The notes beneath the pieces are model-generated. The model was not told where the DNA came from, ran no database searches, and saw only the letters and a list, made by a program, of their open reading frames with translations. Positions 15,662-23,228 of a DNA stretch of 26,567 bases are shown here, one piece after another. A program made the position numbers and the translations under genes. This stretch comes from an uncultured Campylobacter sp. GTDB lineage: Bacteria > Campylobacterota > Campylobacteria > Campylobacterales > Campylobacteraceae. Position 1 is the stretch's first letter. Each line of letters opens with the position of its first letter. The stretch covers positions 1-26,567 of the forward strand of contig NZ_CALIST010000001.1 of assembly GCF_938041645.1 (NCBI RefSeq). Reading direction: 5' to 3'.

Positions 15662-16438
15662 ATGCATTTTATCGGTATCGACATCGGCTCTACCTCGTCA
15701 AAGGTCGCCGTTATGGACGAACGCGGCGAATTTTGCGAGCTATTTTTGCTGCCAAGCGGCTTTAGCGCGGTCAAGGTCGCGCGCCAGATCAAGCAAGCCT
15801 TAGAGCAAAAAGGCTACGCAGAGGGCTTAGTGACGGCTACGGGATACGGACGCGTCAGCGTAGAGTACGCGCAGCTTAGCATGAGCGAAATTTTATGCCA
15901 CGGGCTTGGGGCACACTTTTTATTTGAGCAAGACTGCACCGTCATCGATGTGGGCGGGCAAGACACCAAAGCGATCAAAATAGAAAACGGCAAACCAGCG
16001 GATTTTATCATGAATGACAAATGCTCGGCGGGCACGGGCAAATTTTTAGAGATCAGCGCGGGCCGCTTGGGGCTTGAGCTTAGCGAAATTTACAAAACCG
16101 CCCGCAAAAATCCCGCGATTAAAATTAGCTCAACGTGCACTGTTTTTGCAGAAAGCGAGATCGTCTCGCTAAGCGCAAACGGAGCCGAAACTAGCGAGAT
16201 CGCCTACGCCATCGTGGATTCCTCCGCGCACAAGGTCGCCTCACTCATCAAACGGCTGGAAAATCAAATTTACTTTTTAAGCGGCGGGCTTAGCAACGTG
16301 CCGCTCTTTAAACAGCTTCTAGGCGAGCATCTGGGGGCTGAAATTTTTACTCACGAAAACGCAATCTACTGCGGCGCGATGGGCGCTTCGCTTATCGGCG
16401 CACGCAAAGCAAACGAAATTTCAAAGGAGACGAGATGA
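15662..16438 (+). CDS. ATP-dependent activator of the 2-hydroxyacyl-CoA dehydratase/DCCP type (BadF/BcrA ATPase)
   Basis: 258 residues with an ASKHA-type nucleotide fold. Its motifs are GIDIGSTSSKVAVMD at 5-19, DVGGQDTKAI at 96-105 and NDKCSAGTGKFLE at 118-130. Cys121 and Cys159 (SSTCTVFAESE) are the two ligands through which the homodimer holds one [4Fe-4S] cluster. Such proteins use two ATP to push one low-potential electron into a partner reductase. The partner is the next gene, whose ATG overlaps this stop by four bases. In this one-partner arrangement the pair matches the YjiL/YjiM or DCCP reductase type rather than the two-subunit dehydratases. The ribosome binding site is weak. The electron donor could be a ferredoxin or the membrane iron-sulfur protein encoded three genes downstream. 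Confidence 0.92.
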   Translation: MHFIGIDIGSTSSKVAVMDERGEFCELFLLPSGFSAVKVARQIKQALEQKGYAEGLVTATGYGRVSVEYAQLSMSEILCHGLGAHFLFEQDCTVIDVGGQDTKAIKIENGKPADFIMNDKCSAGTGKFLEISAGRLGLELSEIYKTARKNPAIKISSTCTVFAESEIVSLSANGAETSEIAYAIVDSSAHKVASLIKRLENQIYFLSGGLSNVPLFKQLLGEHLGAEIFTHENAIYCGAMGASLIGARKANEISKETR

Positions 16439-17544
16439 AGATGGATTTTGACGCGCTTAAAAAGCGTAACGCAATGGCTCTGCACGATCTAAAAGAGCAA
16501 GGCAAACACGTAGTTGGGATGTTTTGCGCCTATTCGCCGAAGGAGCTTATTTACGCCGCGGGCGCCGTGCCGGTTGGGCTTTGCGCCTATGACGAAAGCC
16601 CGATAGATGCCGCTCATGCCGAGCTTCCGCGCAATCTTTGCCCGCTAATCAAAGCAAGCTACGGCTACGCGGTTACGAAAAAATGCCCCTATATGAACGC
16701 TAGCGATCTCGTCATAGGCGAAACGACCTGCGACGGTAAGAAAAAGATGTATGAGCTGCTGGCAAAGCACAAGGACGTCCACGTGCTGCAACTGCCGAAT
16801 ATGAGAGACGGCAAGAGCTTGGAGCTTTTTACCGACGAGCTTAGGGAATTTCGCAAAGTTTTAGAGCAAAAATTTGATACGAAAATCACCGATGAAGCGC
16901 TGCTCGATGCGGTGCAAATTTACAACGAAGAGCGCGATGTGATGTTGGAGCTTTTAGAGCTTGGCAAACTAAATCCGATGCCGGTAGCGGGCAGCGAAAT
17001 TCATCAAATTTCATTTGCGAGCGACTTCATATACGACAAGCAGGAGAAGCTTAAAATGATACGCGCCTACATAGCCGCCGCAAAGGAGATGACGCCGCCG
17101 AAAACTCGCAAAAAGCGGATCATTATCACCGGCTGTCCAAGCGGAGGCGTGTATGAAAAGGTTATCAAGCAGATCGAAGATCTTGGCGCGGACGTGGTGG
17201 CCTTTGAAAACTGCTCCGGCACCAAAGGCTATCAAAACCAAGTAGAAACAAGCGGCGATCTAGTCGCAAATATCGCCGAGCGCTACCTTAAAATTCCATG
17301 TTCGGTGATGTATCAAAACGACGCGCGCTCAGAGGTTATCAAGGATTTCGTACGCGAATATCAAGCAGACGGTGTCATCGACGTCGTGCTAAGTGGCTGT
17401 CACACCTACGCGATCGAGACAAATAAAATAAAGGAGGCAAGCAAAGAAGCGGGAGTAAGCTATATGAGTCTGGAGACTGACTACTCCAAGCAAGACGTCG
17501 GGCAAATTCGAACGCGCTTAGAGGCGTTTATAGAGCTGCTTTAA
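16435..17544 (+). CDS. Double-cubane-cluster-type reductase (2-hydroxyglutaryl-CoA dehydratase D-component family)
   Basis: 369 residues of the HgdB/FldC-like fold, alone rather than paired with a second subunit. GETTCDGKKKMYELL at 95-109 is a hallmark of the YjiM/double-cubane-protein branch. Nine cysteines (31, 50, 69, 84, 99, 234, 260, 289, 322) are enough for a complex iron-sulfur centre; ITGCPSGG, FENCSG and LSGCHTY fall at usual ligand loops. The characterised relative from Carboxydothermus carries an [8Fe-9S] double-cubane cluster and reduces small molecules such as acetylene when driven by its ATPase. I infer the same machinery here, substrate unknown. The alternative reading is a 2-hydroxyacyl-CoA dehydratase component, less likely because there is only one such gene and no CoA-transferase. 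Confidence 0.88.
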   Translation: MKMDFDALKKRNAMALHDLKEQGKHVVGMFCAYSPKELIYAAGAVPVGLCAYDESPIDAAHAELPRNLCPLIKASYGYAVTKKCPYMNASDLVIGETTCDGKKKMYELLAKHKDVHVLQLPNMRDGKSLELFTDELREFRKVLEQKFDTKITDEALLDAVQIYNEERDVMLELLELGKLNPMPVAGSEIHQISFASDFIYDKQEKLKMIRAYIAAAKEMTPPKTRKKRIIITGCPSGGVYEKVIKQIEDLGADVVAFENCSGTKGYQNQVETSGDLVANIAERYLKIPCSVMYQNDARSEVIKDFVREYQADGVIDVVLSGCHTYAIETNKIKEASKEAGVSYMSLETDYSKQDVGQIRTRLEAFIELL

Positions 17545-17615
17545 GCGGGTCGCTCTAAATTTTAAAATGAAGAATTTTCTAAATTTAAAAACAAACCAAA
17601 GAAAGGAGAGGTTAG

Positions 17616-18473
17616 ATGAAATTTAAAGAGATAGACGAATCTCGTCGCGGCTTTTTCAAAGGAGTTTTGGCAGCGGCAGCCATCGCCGGACCCGAATCGA
17701 TGCTCGCCGGCTTCACGCCGTTTAAGCCCGATTCGCTGCAGGTTTGGTCGTGCGGAGGACTGTCCGAAGCATTTAACGAGCTAAACGCCATTTATGAGTC
17801 AAGGACGGGACATAATATCCAGTACACCGGCGCCTTTGCGGGTGCGCTCGGAAAGTCGCTGCTAGCCTTGCAAGGCAAGACGGAGGTTTTCGGCGCTCGC
17901 GTTTTGGAGCTGTCTCAAAAACTGCGTAAGGCTGGCCTTAGCCTCCGCTTTAGACCGCTATGTTTTACCGACTACGTTTTAGTAGTGCCGAAGGGAAATC
18001 CCGCGGGCATTCGCGATCTGAAGGATCTAGCAGAGCCCGGCGTGCGGGTGATGCTGCCGCTAAGGGCATCGCCTCCGGGTAGCGGACCGGTAAAGGGAAT
18101 TTTGAAAAATTCAGGTCTCACGAGGCCCGTTATGAAAAATATGGTCGCCAACGGCTCATGCGTCATCCAGATGATGTGCGATCTGGTAGATGGCAAGGGC
18201 GATGCGTCCATAATCGAAAAGCGCCTAACGACGCACGATAGGTTTAAAGACAAGATCGAATATATGCCTATCGACGAGAAACTCATCCCGCCCGGGCCGC
18301 TTACCTTTACGCTAAATATCATGAAGTACGTAAAGGACGAGAAGCTGGCCGACGACTTTGCGGACTTCGTCTGCTCGGACGGGCAGGAAATTTTCGAGCA
18401 GCACGGCTTTACCTCCATCCATTCGGCGCGCGGGCTTGAACTCATAGAAAGGTTTGGTGTAAAAGATGTTTAG
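17616..18473 (+). CDS. Tat-exported ModA-like periplasmic binding protein
   Basis: 285 residues. The N-terminus has a twin-arginine signal, SRRGFFK at 9-15, then an Ala-rich hydrophobic stretch. The mature part has the type 2 periplasmic binding fold of the molybdate/tungstate family: LQVWSCGGLSEAFNELNAIY near the start, FTDYVLVVPKGNPAGIRDL in the middle, LEPGVRV-like turn, and the closing segment with ADDFADFVCSDGQEIFEQHG. No ABC permease or ATPase gene is nearby, so it may feed a transporter encoded elsewhere or act as a sensor or metal chaperone. Tat export of a binding protein is unusual and suggests folding or cofactor loading in the cytosol. AAAGGAGAGG precedes the ATG. Ligand identity is an inference from the family. 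Confidence 0.85.
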   Translation: MKFKEIDESRRGFFKGVLAAAAIAGPESMLAGFTPFKPDSLQVWSCGGLSEAFNELNAIYESRTGHNIQYTGAFAGALGKSLLALQGKTEVFGARVLELSQKLRKAGLSLRFRPLCFTDYVLVVPKGNPAGIRDLKDLAEPGVRVMLPLRASPPGSGPVKGILKNSGLTRPVMKNMVANGSCVIQMMCDLVDGKGDASIIEKRLTTHDRFKDKIEYMPIDEKLIPPGPLTFTLNIMKYVKDEKLADDFADFVCSDGQEIFEQHGFTSIHSARGLELIERFGVKDV

Positions 18474-19242
18474 TATCGTAAATATGGCAAAGATGAAAAA
18501 AGTCTCTAGGCTAACTAAAATTCGTCGCTTGGTGCAGCTGATTTTTATAGGCGCGATCGGACAATGGGCGTATTACGGGATTTTTAGATGCCCATTTATC
18601 GTGCCTTTCGTAAACTGCCAATCCTGTCCGATCGTTACGTGCTGGGGGCGGATCGCGACCGTGTTTTTCGGCTTTTGGCTGTTTATCCCCGTGCTGGTTA
18701 TTTTCCTCGGGCGCGCGTTTTGCGGCTGGCTTTGCCCGGGCGGATTCGTCAATCAAATGCTGGGCAAATTTGCCGCTTTCAAGCTTAAGCTAAAAAATAA
18801 CAGGAAGCTACGATATGCGCAAATAGGCATGGTTCTAGCCGTTTTGCTTAGCGCGGGCGTATATTTTATCTACGGCAACCCTCGCGTCATGATCCCTATC
18901 CGCACCAGCGACGAGTATCTCAACGCCGTTATCATGTCCTTTAAATTTTCCGACTGGTACTGGGCGGTTCGCACTGCCGTCGTCGTAGCTCTTATCGCCG
19001 CGTCGTTGATCGTAGCAAATTTATGGTGTCGCTTCGCCTGTCCTAGCGGCGGCATAATGGAGCTACTGCGTAAAATTTCAATATTTCGCGTTTATAAAAC
19101 AGACGCCTGCGACAACTGCAACGCCTGTTTACGCAAATGCGAAATGGGCACGAGACCGGACGAGATGAACTGCACGAACTGCGGCGATTGTATGGATGTT
19201 TGCCACGTGGACGCCATCAAATTCGGAAGGAAAAAAGATTAA
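18466..19242 (+). CDS. NapH/NosR-like membrane iron-sulfur protein
   Basis: 258 residues with about four transmembrane helices (near 22-40, 63-82, 118-137 and 168-187). Two CxxxCP motifs, CGWLCP at 86-91 and CRFACP at 188-193, are the signature of NapH/NosR/CcoG-type proteins. The C-terminus holds two [4Fe-4S] ferredoxin motifs: Cys215-218-221-225 and Cys236-239-242-246. An extra Cys cluster at 42-59 (CPFIVPFVNCQSCPIVTC) lies just after the first helix. These proteins pass electrons between the quinone pool and iron-sulfur partners. The start overlaps the end of the binding-protein gene by 8 bases, and the stop overlaps the nifB start, so it is part of the cassette. I infer it supplies electrons to NifB, to the activator, or to both. 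Confidence 0.88.
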   Translation: MFSIVNMAKMKKVSRLTKIRRLVQLIFIGAIGQWAYYGIFRCPFIVPFVNCQSCPIVTCWGRIATVFFGFWLFIPVLVIFLGRAFCGWLCPGGFVNQMLGKFAAFKLKLKNNRKLRYAQIGMVLAVLLSAGVYFIYGNPRVMIPIRTSDEYLNAVIMSFKFSDWYWAVRTAVVVALIAASLIVANLWCRFACPSGGIMELLRKISIFRVYKTDACDNCNACLRKCEMGTRPDEMNCTNCGDCMDVCHVDAIKFGRKKD

Positions 19243-20069
19243 TGAATTTTTTCGCCAAACCCTCCTTCGACAACCATCCGTGCTTTAGCAAAAAAGCGTC
19301 CGCGAGCTACGGGCGTGTGCACCTTCCCGTAGCTCCGCATTGTAATATCCAATGCAATTTTTGCAACCGCATCTACGACTGCGCCAACGAAAATCGACCC
19401 GGCGTAACGGGGAAGGTGCAAAGCCCGGACGAGGCCGCGCTATACGTGGAAAATCTATTTAAATTTAGACAGGATATCTCTGTCATCGGTATCGCAGGGC
19501 CCGGAGATCCTATGTGCGATGCCGACAAGACCCTAGCGACTTTTGAAAAATGTAAAGCCCGTTTCCCTCGCGCCCTACTTTGCCTATCCACAAACGGCCT
19601 GTCCCTGCCCGAGCATGTGGATGATATCGTGCGGATCGGCGTGAGCCACGTAACGGTGACCGTTAATGCCGTAACGCCGGGCGTAGGCGGCAAAATTTAT
19701 GCGTGGGTGCGCCACAAAAACAAAATTTATCACGGCGAAGAGGGCGCTAGAATTCTTGGGGAGCGCCAAGAGGAAGGAATCCGCAAGCTAAAAGAAGCCC
19801 GCATGATCGTAAAGATCAATACGGTCGTAATACCTGGCGTAAATATGGATCACGTCCCGCAAATCGCGAAAAAGGCCAAAGAGTGGCAGGCCGATATCAT
19901 GAACTGCATGGCGATGATCCCCGTGCAGGGCACCCCTTTTGCAAATATCAAATCGCCATCAAACGAAGAAATTCGCAGCATGCGAAAGCTAATCGGCGGC
20001 TCCATTCACCAAATGATTCACTGCAGCAGATGCCGCGCCGACGCATGCGGCAAGCTTTGCGAGAAATGA
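19242..20069 (+). CDS. nifB: NifB, radical SAM cofactor-precursor synthase (core form)
   Basis: 275 residues from ATG 19242, which overlaps the previous TAA. NifB fuses two [4Fe-4S] clusters and inserts a carbide from SAM to make the 8Fe precursor of nitrogenase cofactors. The match is detailed: HPCFS at 12-16, YGRVHLPVAPHCNIQCNFC (radical SAM Cys34, 38, 41), YDCANENRPGV, GIAGPGDP at 83-90, CLSTNGLSLPEHVD (Cys114) and CSRCRADACGKLC at 261-273. His12, Cys14, Cys47, Cys114, Cys261 and Cys264 stand where the substrate-cluster ligands of NifB are expected. It lacks the C-terminal NifX-like domain of long NifB proteins. Cys269 and Cys273 are extra. An upstream extension of the frame to 19137 is inside the ferredoxin gene and is not coding. 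No nifHDK is in the window. Confidence 0.93.
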   Translation: MNFFAKPSFDNHPCFSKKASASYGRVHLPVAPHCNIQCNFCNRIYDCANENRPGVTGKVQSPDEAALYVENLFKFRQDISVIGIAGPGDPMCDADKTLATFEKCKARFPRALLCLSTNGLSLPEHVDDIVRIGVSHVTVTVNAVTPGVGGKIYAWVRHKNKIYHGEEGARILGERQEEGIRKLKEARMIVKINTVVIPGVNMDHVPQIAKKAKEWQADIMNCMAMIPVQGTPFANIKSPSNEEIRSMRKLIGGSIHQMIHCSRCRADACGKLCEK

Positions 20070-20093
20070 AGACCCCCTTTTAGCGGGTCTTTT
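20069..20093 (+). terminator. Rho-independent terminator of the DCCP-nifB cassette
   Basis: AAGACCC (20069-20075) pairs with GGGTCTT (20085-20091) around a 9-base loop, followed by TT. It begins at the last base of the nifB stop codon and marks the end of the transcript. Confidence 0.8.
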
Positions 20094-20269
20094 ATCCGGC
20101 GCAGGATACACGCTCTCATAGCGCACAAAATTTTATGTAGAGATTTAAATTTAAAATTTGTCTAAATTTAGAACTAGCAAGTGGCCGATAAGCGGCTTTT
20201 TAGCGGCGGCGGTTTTTTAAAATTTAAAAACAATTTTTAAATAATATTATTTTGCCTTTATTTAACTTT

Positions 20270-20278
20270 TGGTACAAT
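20270..20278 (+). promoter_or_regulatory. Extended -10 promoter of the flavoprotein gene
   Basis: TGGTACAAT is an extended -10 (TGN plus TACAAT) 55 bases before the ATG. The leader contains a small ACCG/CGGT hairpin (20304-20316) and a strong AAAGGAG (20322-20328). Confidence 0.65.
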
Positions 20279-20333
20279 AACTCCAAAATTAGGCATCAAA
20301 AAAACCGTATAACGGTAAAATAAAGGAGACATC

Positions 20334-21878
20334 ATGGAAAACGTTTCAAGACGTGATCTACTCAAAATGAGCCTAGTTGGCGCGGGTGCTTTAGCGCTCG
20401 GCTCCGTAAACACAAATGCTGCGGTTAACGCTAAAGACGTCAAATTTGACGAAGAGTGGGACGTAGTTATCGTTGGTTCCGGTTTTGCAGGACTTGCAGC
20501 AGGTATCACCGCAGCCGAGAAGGGTAATAAGGTGCTGATCCTTGAAAAGATGGGTCGCATCGGCGGCAACAGCGTCATCAACGGCGGCTTATTTGCAGTG
20601 CCCAATAACGACAAACAAAAAGCAGAGGGCGTGAAAGATAGCAACGAGCTTTTTATCAAAGACTGCCTGAAAGCGGGTCGGGGCCTAAACCACGTCGATC
20701 TCATCGATACCATCGCTACCCGCGCGCAAGACGCGTATAAGCTCACCATAAAATGCGGCGTAAAATACATAGATAAACTCTCGCATCTGGGAGGTCACTC
20801 CGTCCCAAGAACCGTTCAAACTACTAACGGCAGCGGCTCGGGCATCGTTCAGCCGATGGTCGAGTATTTTAAAAATTTACAGGATGCGGAGCTTAGACAA
20901 AGAGCAAAATTTGATGAATTCGTTTTAGGCGAGGATGGCGGCGTAGAGGGCGTAATTATCAGAGAAAACTACAAATTTGACCCAAATAGTCTAAAAGACG
21001 ATGTCGAAAATACAAGCGGCGAGAAAAAGACGATCAAAGCCAAAAAAGGCGTAGTTTTGGCAGCGGGCGGATTTTGTCGCGACGTATTTTTTAGAGAGGT
21101 GCAAGACCCTTCGATAACCAAAGAAACGGATAGCACAAATCATCCCGGCGCTACGGCGGGCGCGATGAAAGAAGCCTTTAGGATCGGCGCAACTCCAGTG
21201 CAGCTAAGCTGGATACAGTTTGGCCCATGGGCTTGCCCAGATGAAAAAGGTTTCGGAGTAGGTTCGTTGTTTAACGTAAATGCAAGCTTCCGCTACGGCA
21301 TCTCGGTAAACCCTAAAACGGGCAAACGCTATATGAACGAGCTAGCCGACCGCCGCACTAGGGCTCAGGCGATGTTTAAGGTCATCGGTACCGACGGCAA
21401 CTATCCGATAAATTTCTGCGACGCAAACGGCGTAAAAGCCCTACTTCCCGAGCAGCTCGAAAAGCCTTTAAATTCGGGAATTTTAAAAAAATTTGATAGC
21501 ATCGATGAAATTGCGGCATTTTATAAAATTCCAGCCGATGAGCTAAAAAAGACCGTCGAGCGCTATAACGGCTTCGTAAAAGCAGGCAAAGATGATGACT
21601 TTGGCAAGCCTTTAGATAAAACTACTACTGACGGCTATGACGTTTCTAAACCGCCTTTTTACGCTATACGCGGTACGCCAAAACTCCACCACACTATGGG
21701 CGGTATCGATATCAATACCAAAGCCCAGGTTATCTCGCTACAAACAGAGATGCCGATTCCAAGACTATTTGCCGCAGGCGAGATCACAGGCGGCGTACAC
21801 GGAGCTAGCCGCTTAGGTAGCGTGGCGATCGCAGATTGTCTGACATTCGGTATGATCGCAGGAGAGAATATAGGCTAA
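20334..21878 (+). CDS. Tat-exported FAD-dependent reductase of the flavocytochrome c family
   Basis: 514 residues. The Tat signal is SRRDLLK at 5-11 with a hydrophobic stretch to about 24. The FAD domain starts at VVIVGSGFAGLAAG (GxGxxG at 48-53) and ends with GEITGGVHGASRLG. These proteins reduce a double bond (fumarate, methacrylate, urocanate and related) in the periplasm. His452/453 (LHHTMGG), Arg493 and an Arg in NELADRRTR (340, 341 or 343) fit the usual substrate and proton-donor residues. The stretch where fumarate reductases carry a catalytic-site His-Pro-Thr reads QFGPWACPDEKGFG here, so the acceptor may not be fumarate. It has no haem; electrons should come from the tetrahaem cytochrome two steps on, as in the Wolinella fccABC layout. 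Confidence 0.92.
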   Translation: MENVSRRDLLKMSLVGAGALALGSVNTNAAVNAKDVKFDEEWDVVIVGSGFAGLAAGITAAEKGNKVLILEKMGRIGGNSVINGGLFAVPNNDKQKAEGVKDSNELFIKDCLKAGRGLNHVDLIDTIATRAQDAYKLTIKCGVKYIDKLSHLGGHSVPRTVQTTNGSGSGIVQPMVEYFKNLQDAELRQRAKFDEFVLGEDGGVEGVIIRENYKFDPNSLKDDVENTSGEKKTIKAKKGVVLAAGGFCRDVFFREVQDPSITKETDSTNHPGATAGAMKEAFRIGATPVQLSWIQFGPWACPDEKGFGVGSLFNVNASFRYGISVNPKTGKRYMNELADRRTRAQAMFKVIGTDGNYPINFCDANGVKALLPEQLEKPLNSGILKKFDSIDEIAAFYKIPADELKKTVERYNGFVKAGKDDDFGKPLDKTTTDGYDVSKPPFYAIRGTPKLHHTMGGIDINTKAQVISLQTEMPIPRLFAAGEITGGVHGASRLGSVAIADCLTFGMIAGENIG

Positions 21879-21884
21879 TTTTCG

Positions 21885-21904
21885 GCGTCTTTCGGACGCT
21901 TTTT
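21885..21904 (+). terminator. Probable terminator after the flavoprotein gene
   Basis: GCGTC (21885-21889) pairs with GACGC (21895-21899) across a 5-base loop, followed by five T. It lies 7 bases after the stop codon. Partial read-through to the cytochromes is possible. Confidence 0.6.
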
Positions 21905-21913
21905 GCGGAGCTT

Positions 21914-21987
21914 GCTAAAATTTTGCTTGACAGACTATTTTGTCTAGCCTGCGCAAAATTTTAGCCGCGCAACCCCAAAAATCGCCT
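21914..21987. repeat. Palindromic intergenic element, copy A
   Basis: A 13-bp perfect inverted repeat, gctaaaattttgc (21914-21926) and gcaaaattttagc (21953-21965), encloses an AGAC/GTCT stem. From 21942 to 21987 it resembles 26466-26510 downstream of proA: both read gtctagcYtgcgcaaaattt and end in aaaaatcgcct. Confidence 0.7.
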
Positions 21988-22042
21988 AGAAATACTTGCA
22001 AATTTTATTTTAATCGCAGGCTGAATTTAAAGTTAAATTTGA

Positions 22043-22082
22043 AAATTCGGCTTGCGGTACTTTTAAATTTAAAGCCGAATTT
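22043..22082. promoter_or_regulatory. 11-bp inverted repeat in the leader of the tetrahaem gene
   Basis: aaattcggctt (22043-22053) pairs perfectly with aagccgaattt (22072-22082), with an 18-base loop that itself contains TTTAAATTTAAA. Two near-copies of a 22-base phrase ending in gttaaatttg flank it. An operator or leader hairpin is possible. Confidence 0.4.
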
Positions 22083-22122
22083 GCAGTTAAATTTGTAAAT
22101 TTGACATCCGAAAGGAATTCGC

Positions 22123-22563
22123 ATGAAACACAAAGCGTTTCTCGCCTTGTGCGCATCTATGCTACTATGCTCTTTTGCATTTAGCGCAGGCGCACCAAGC
22201 GCAAAGATAACGTCTTTAGTAGATCTTAACGTCACCGACGAGCTGCGAGCCAAACACCCTTTAAAGCCTCATCACGAAAAGCTAAGCTTCACCTGTCTTG
22301 ATTGTCACGAAGGACAAGGAAACGACGCTAGTAAATTTAAATCCATAGGCGATAAAGGCTGTTTGTCCTGTCACGGCGACAAGAAAAAGATAGCTAAAAG
22401 ACTAGAATACATGGATCTGCTAAAAGCAAATCCCCACAACTCGGTTCACGACGGCCCTACGCTATACTGCGACGAGTGCCACAACGAGCATAAAAAATCA
22501 ACCAATATGTGCACGGAGTGCCACGAACACGAAGTTCCGCAATGGATGGGGGTAACGCCATGA
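22123..22563 (+). CDS. Periplasmic tetrahaem cytochrome c
   Basis: 146 residues. A signal peptide of about 21 residues (MKHKAFLALCASMLLCSFAF, then SA) is followed by four CxxCH haem motifs: Cys58-His62, Cys80-His84, Cys116-His120 and Cys130-His134, with other His residues as likely sixth ligands. The size and haem count match the tetrahaem domain that precedes the flavin domain in Shewanella-type flavocytochrome c fumarate reductases; here it is a separate protein. I infer it carries electrons from the NapC-type protein to the Tat flavoprotein. GAAAGGA 7 bases before ATG is a good binding site. The last codons overlap the start of the next gene (ATGA). Confidence 0.92.
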   Translation: MKHKAFLALCASMLLCSFAFSAGAPSAKITSLVDLNVTDELRAKHPLKPHHEKLSFTCLDCHEGQGNDASKFKSIGDKGCLSCHGDKKKIAKRLEYMDLLKANPHNSVHDGPTLYCDECHNEHKKSTNMCTECHEHEVPQWMGVTP

Positions 22564-23222
22564 AAATTTCAAAGAAAGTACTAGCGCTTATTATATTAGC
22601 AAGCGGCATTATAGGGTTTTTAGTGGTACTTCCCGTGCATTACGCCCTAGAAGAAACTAGCGGAGAGAAGTTTTGCGTAGTATGCCACGAGATGGATCCT
22701 ATGGTTATAGCTTATAGTAACGACGTACATAGCGGCAAAGGTAAAAGCGGAGTAAGGGCTAAATGCGTAGACTGCCACATACCTCACGACAACCTAGCCA
22801 AATACGTCTTAGTTAAAGCTAAAAACGGGTTGATGGAGGGATATATTCATTTCTTCAAAGACCCGGAGGCTATAGACTGGCATAAAAATAGAGAAAAAAG
22901 AGAGCACTTCGTATTTGACAACGGTTGCGTTAGCTGCCATACGAATTTGGTGGATAATAAGCTAACGAGCCCGCAAGCTCAAAAGATGCACGCTCACTAT
23001 CAAAGCTTGCTAAATACGGATAAGCAACTAACCTGCGCTAGCTGTCATGCCGAGGTAGGCCACAGCGGGCTAAACAATATGCTAAACTACTGGAAGCCTG
23101 AATACAAAATCTACGAAAAGAAAGCCGCAATCAAAAAAGAAGAGATAAAGAAGGCATATTTTGGGGAGGATTATGTGGGGCCGAAAGTAGAAAATAAAGA
23201 AGGCAATGCCACCAAAAAGTAG
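22560..23222 (+). CDS. NapC/NrfH-type membrane tetrahaem quinol dehydrogenase
   Basis: 220 residues from ATG 22560, which overlaps the previous stop by ATGA; an earlier in-frame Met at 22509 lies inside the cytochrome gene and is unlikely. One N-terminal transmembrane helix (about 7-27) anchors a periplasmic domain with four CxxCH motifs at Cys39, Cys69, Cys123 and Cys159. The first is CVVCHEM, the NrfH-like CxxCHxM form in which Met ligates the haem. A Lys/Glu-rich tail ends the protein. Such proteins oxidise menaquinol and hand electrons to periplasmic reductases. With the two upstream genes it makes a complete menaquinol-to-flavoprotein chain. Confidence 0.93.
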   Translation: MKISKKVLALIILASGIIGFLVVLPVHYALEETSGEKFCVVCHEMDPMVIAYSNDVHSGKGKSGVRAKCVDCHIPHDNLAKYVLVKAKNGLMEGYIHFFKDPEAIDWHKNREKREHFVFDNGCVSCHTNLVDNKLTSPQAQKMHAHYQSLLNTDKQLTCASCHAEVGHSGLNNMLNYWKPEYKIYEKKAAIKKEEIKKAYFGEDYVGPKVENKEGNATKK

Positions 23223-23228
23223 GCTAAA

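Noticed and set aside
15662..17544. Pair read as a classical 2-hydroxyglutaryl-CoA dehydratase
   Set aside because: There is only one D-type component, with no second subunit, CoA-transferase or dehydrogenase gene nearby, and the GETTCDGKKKM motif fits the single-partner branch.
19137..19241. N-terminal extension of NifB
   Set aside because: It is the out-of-frame reading of the ferredoxin motif region of the preceding gene; NifB homology begins at the ATG at 19242.
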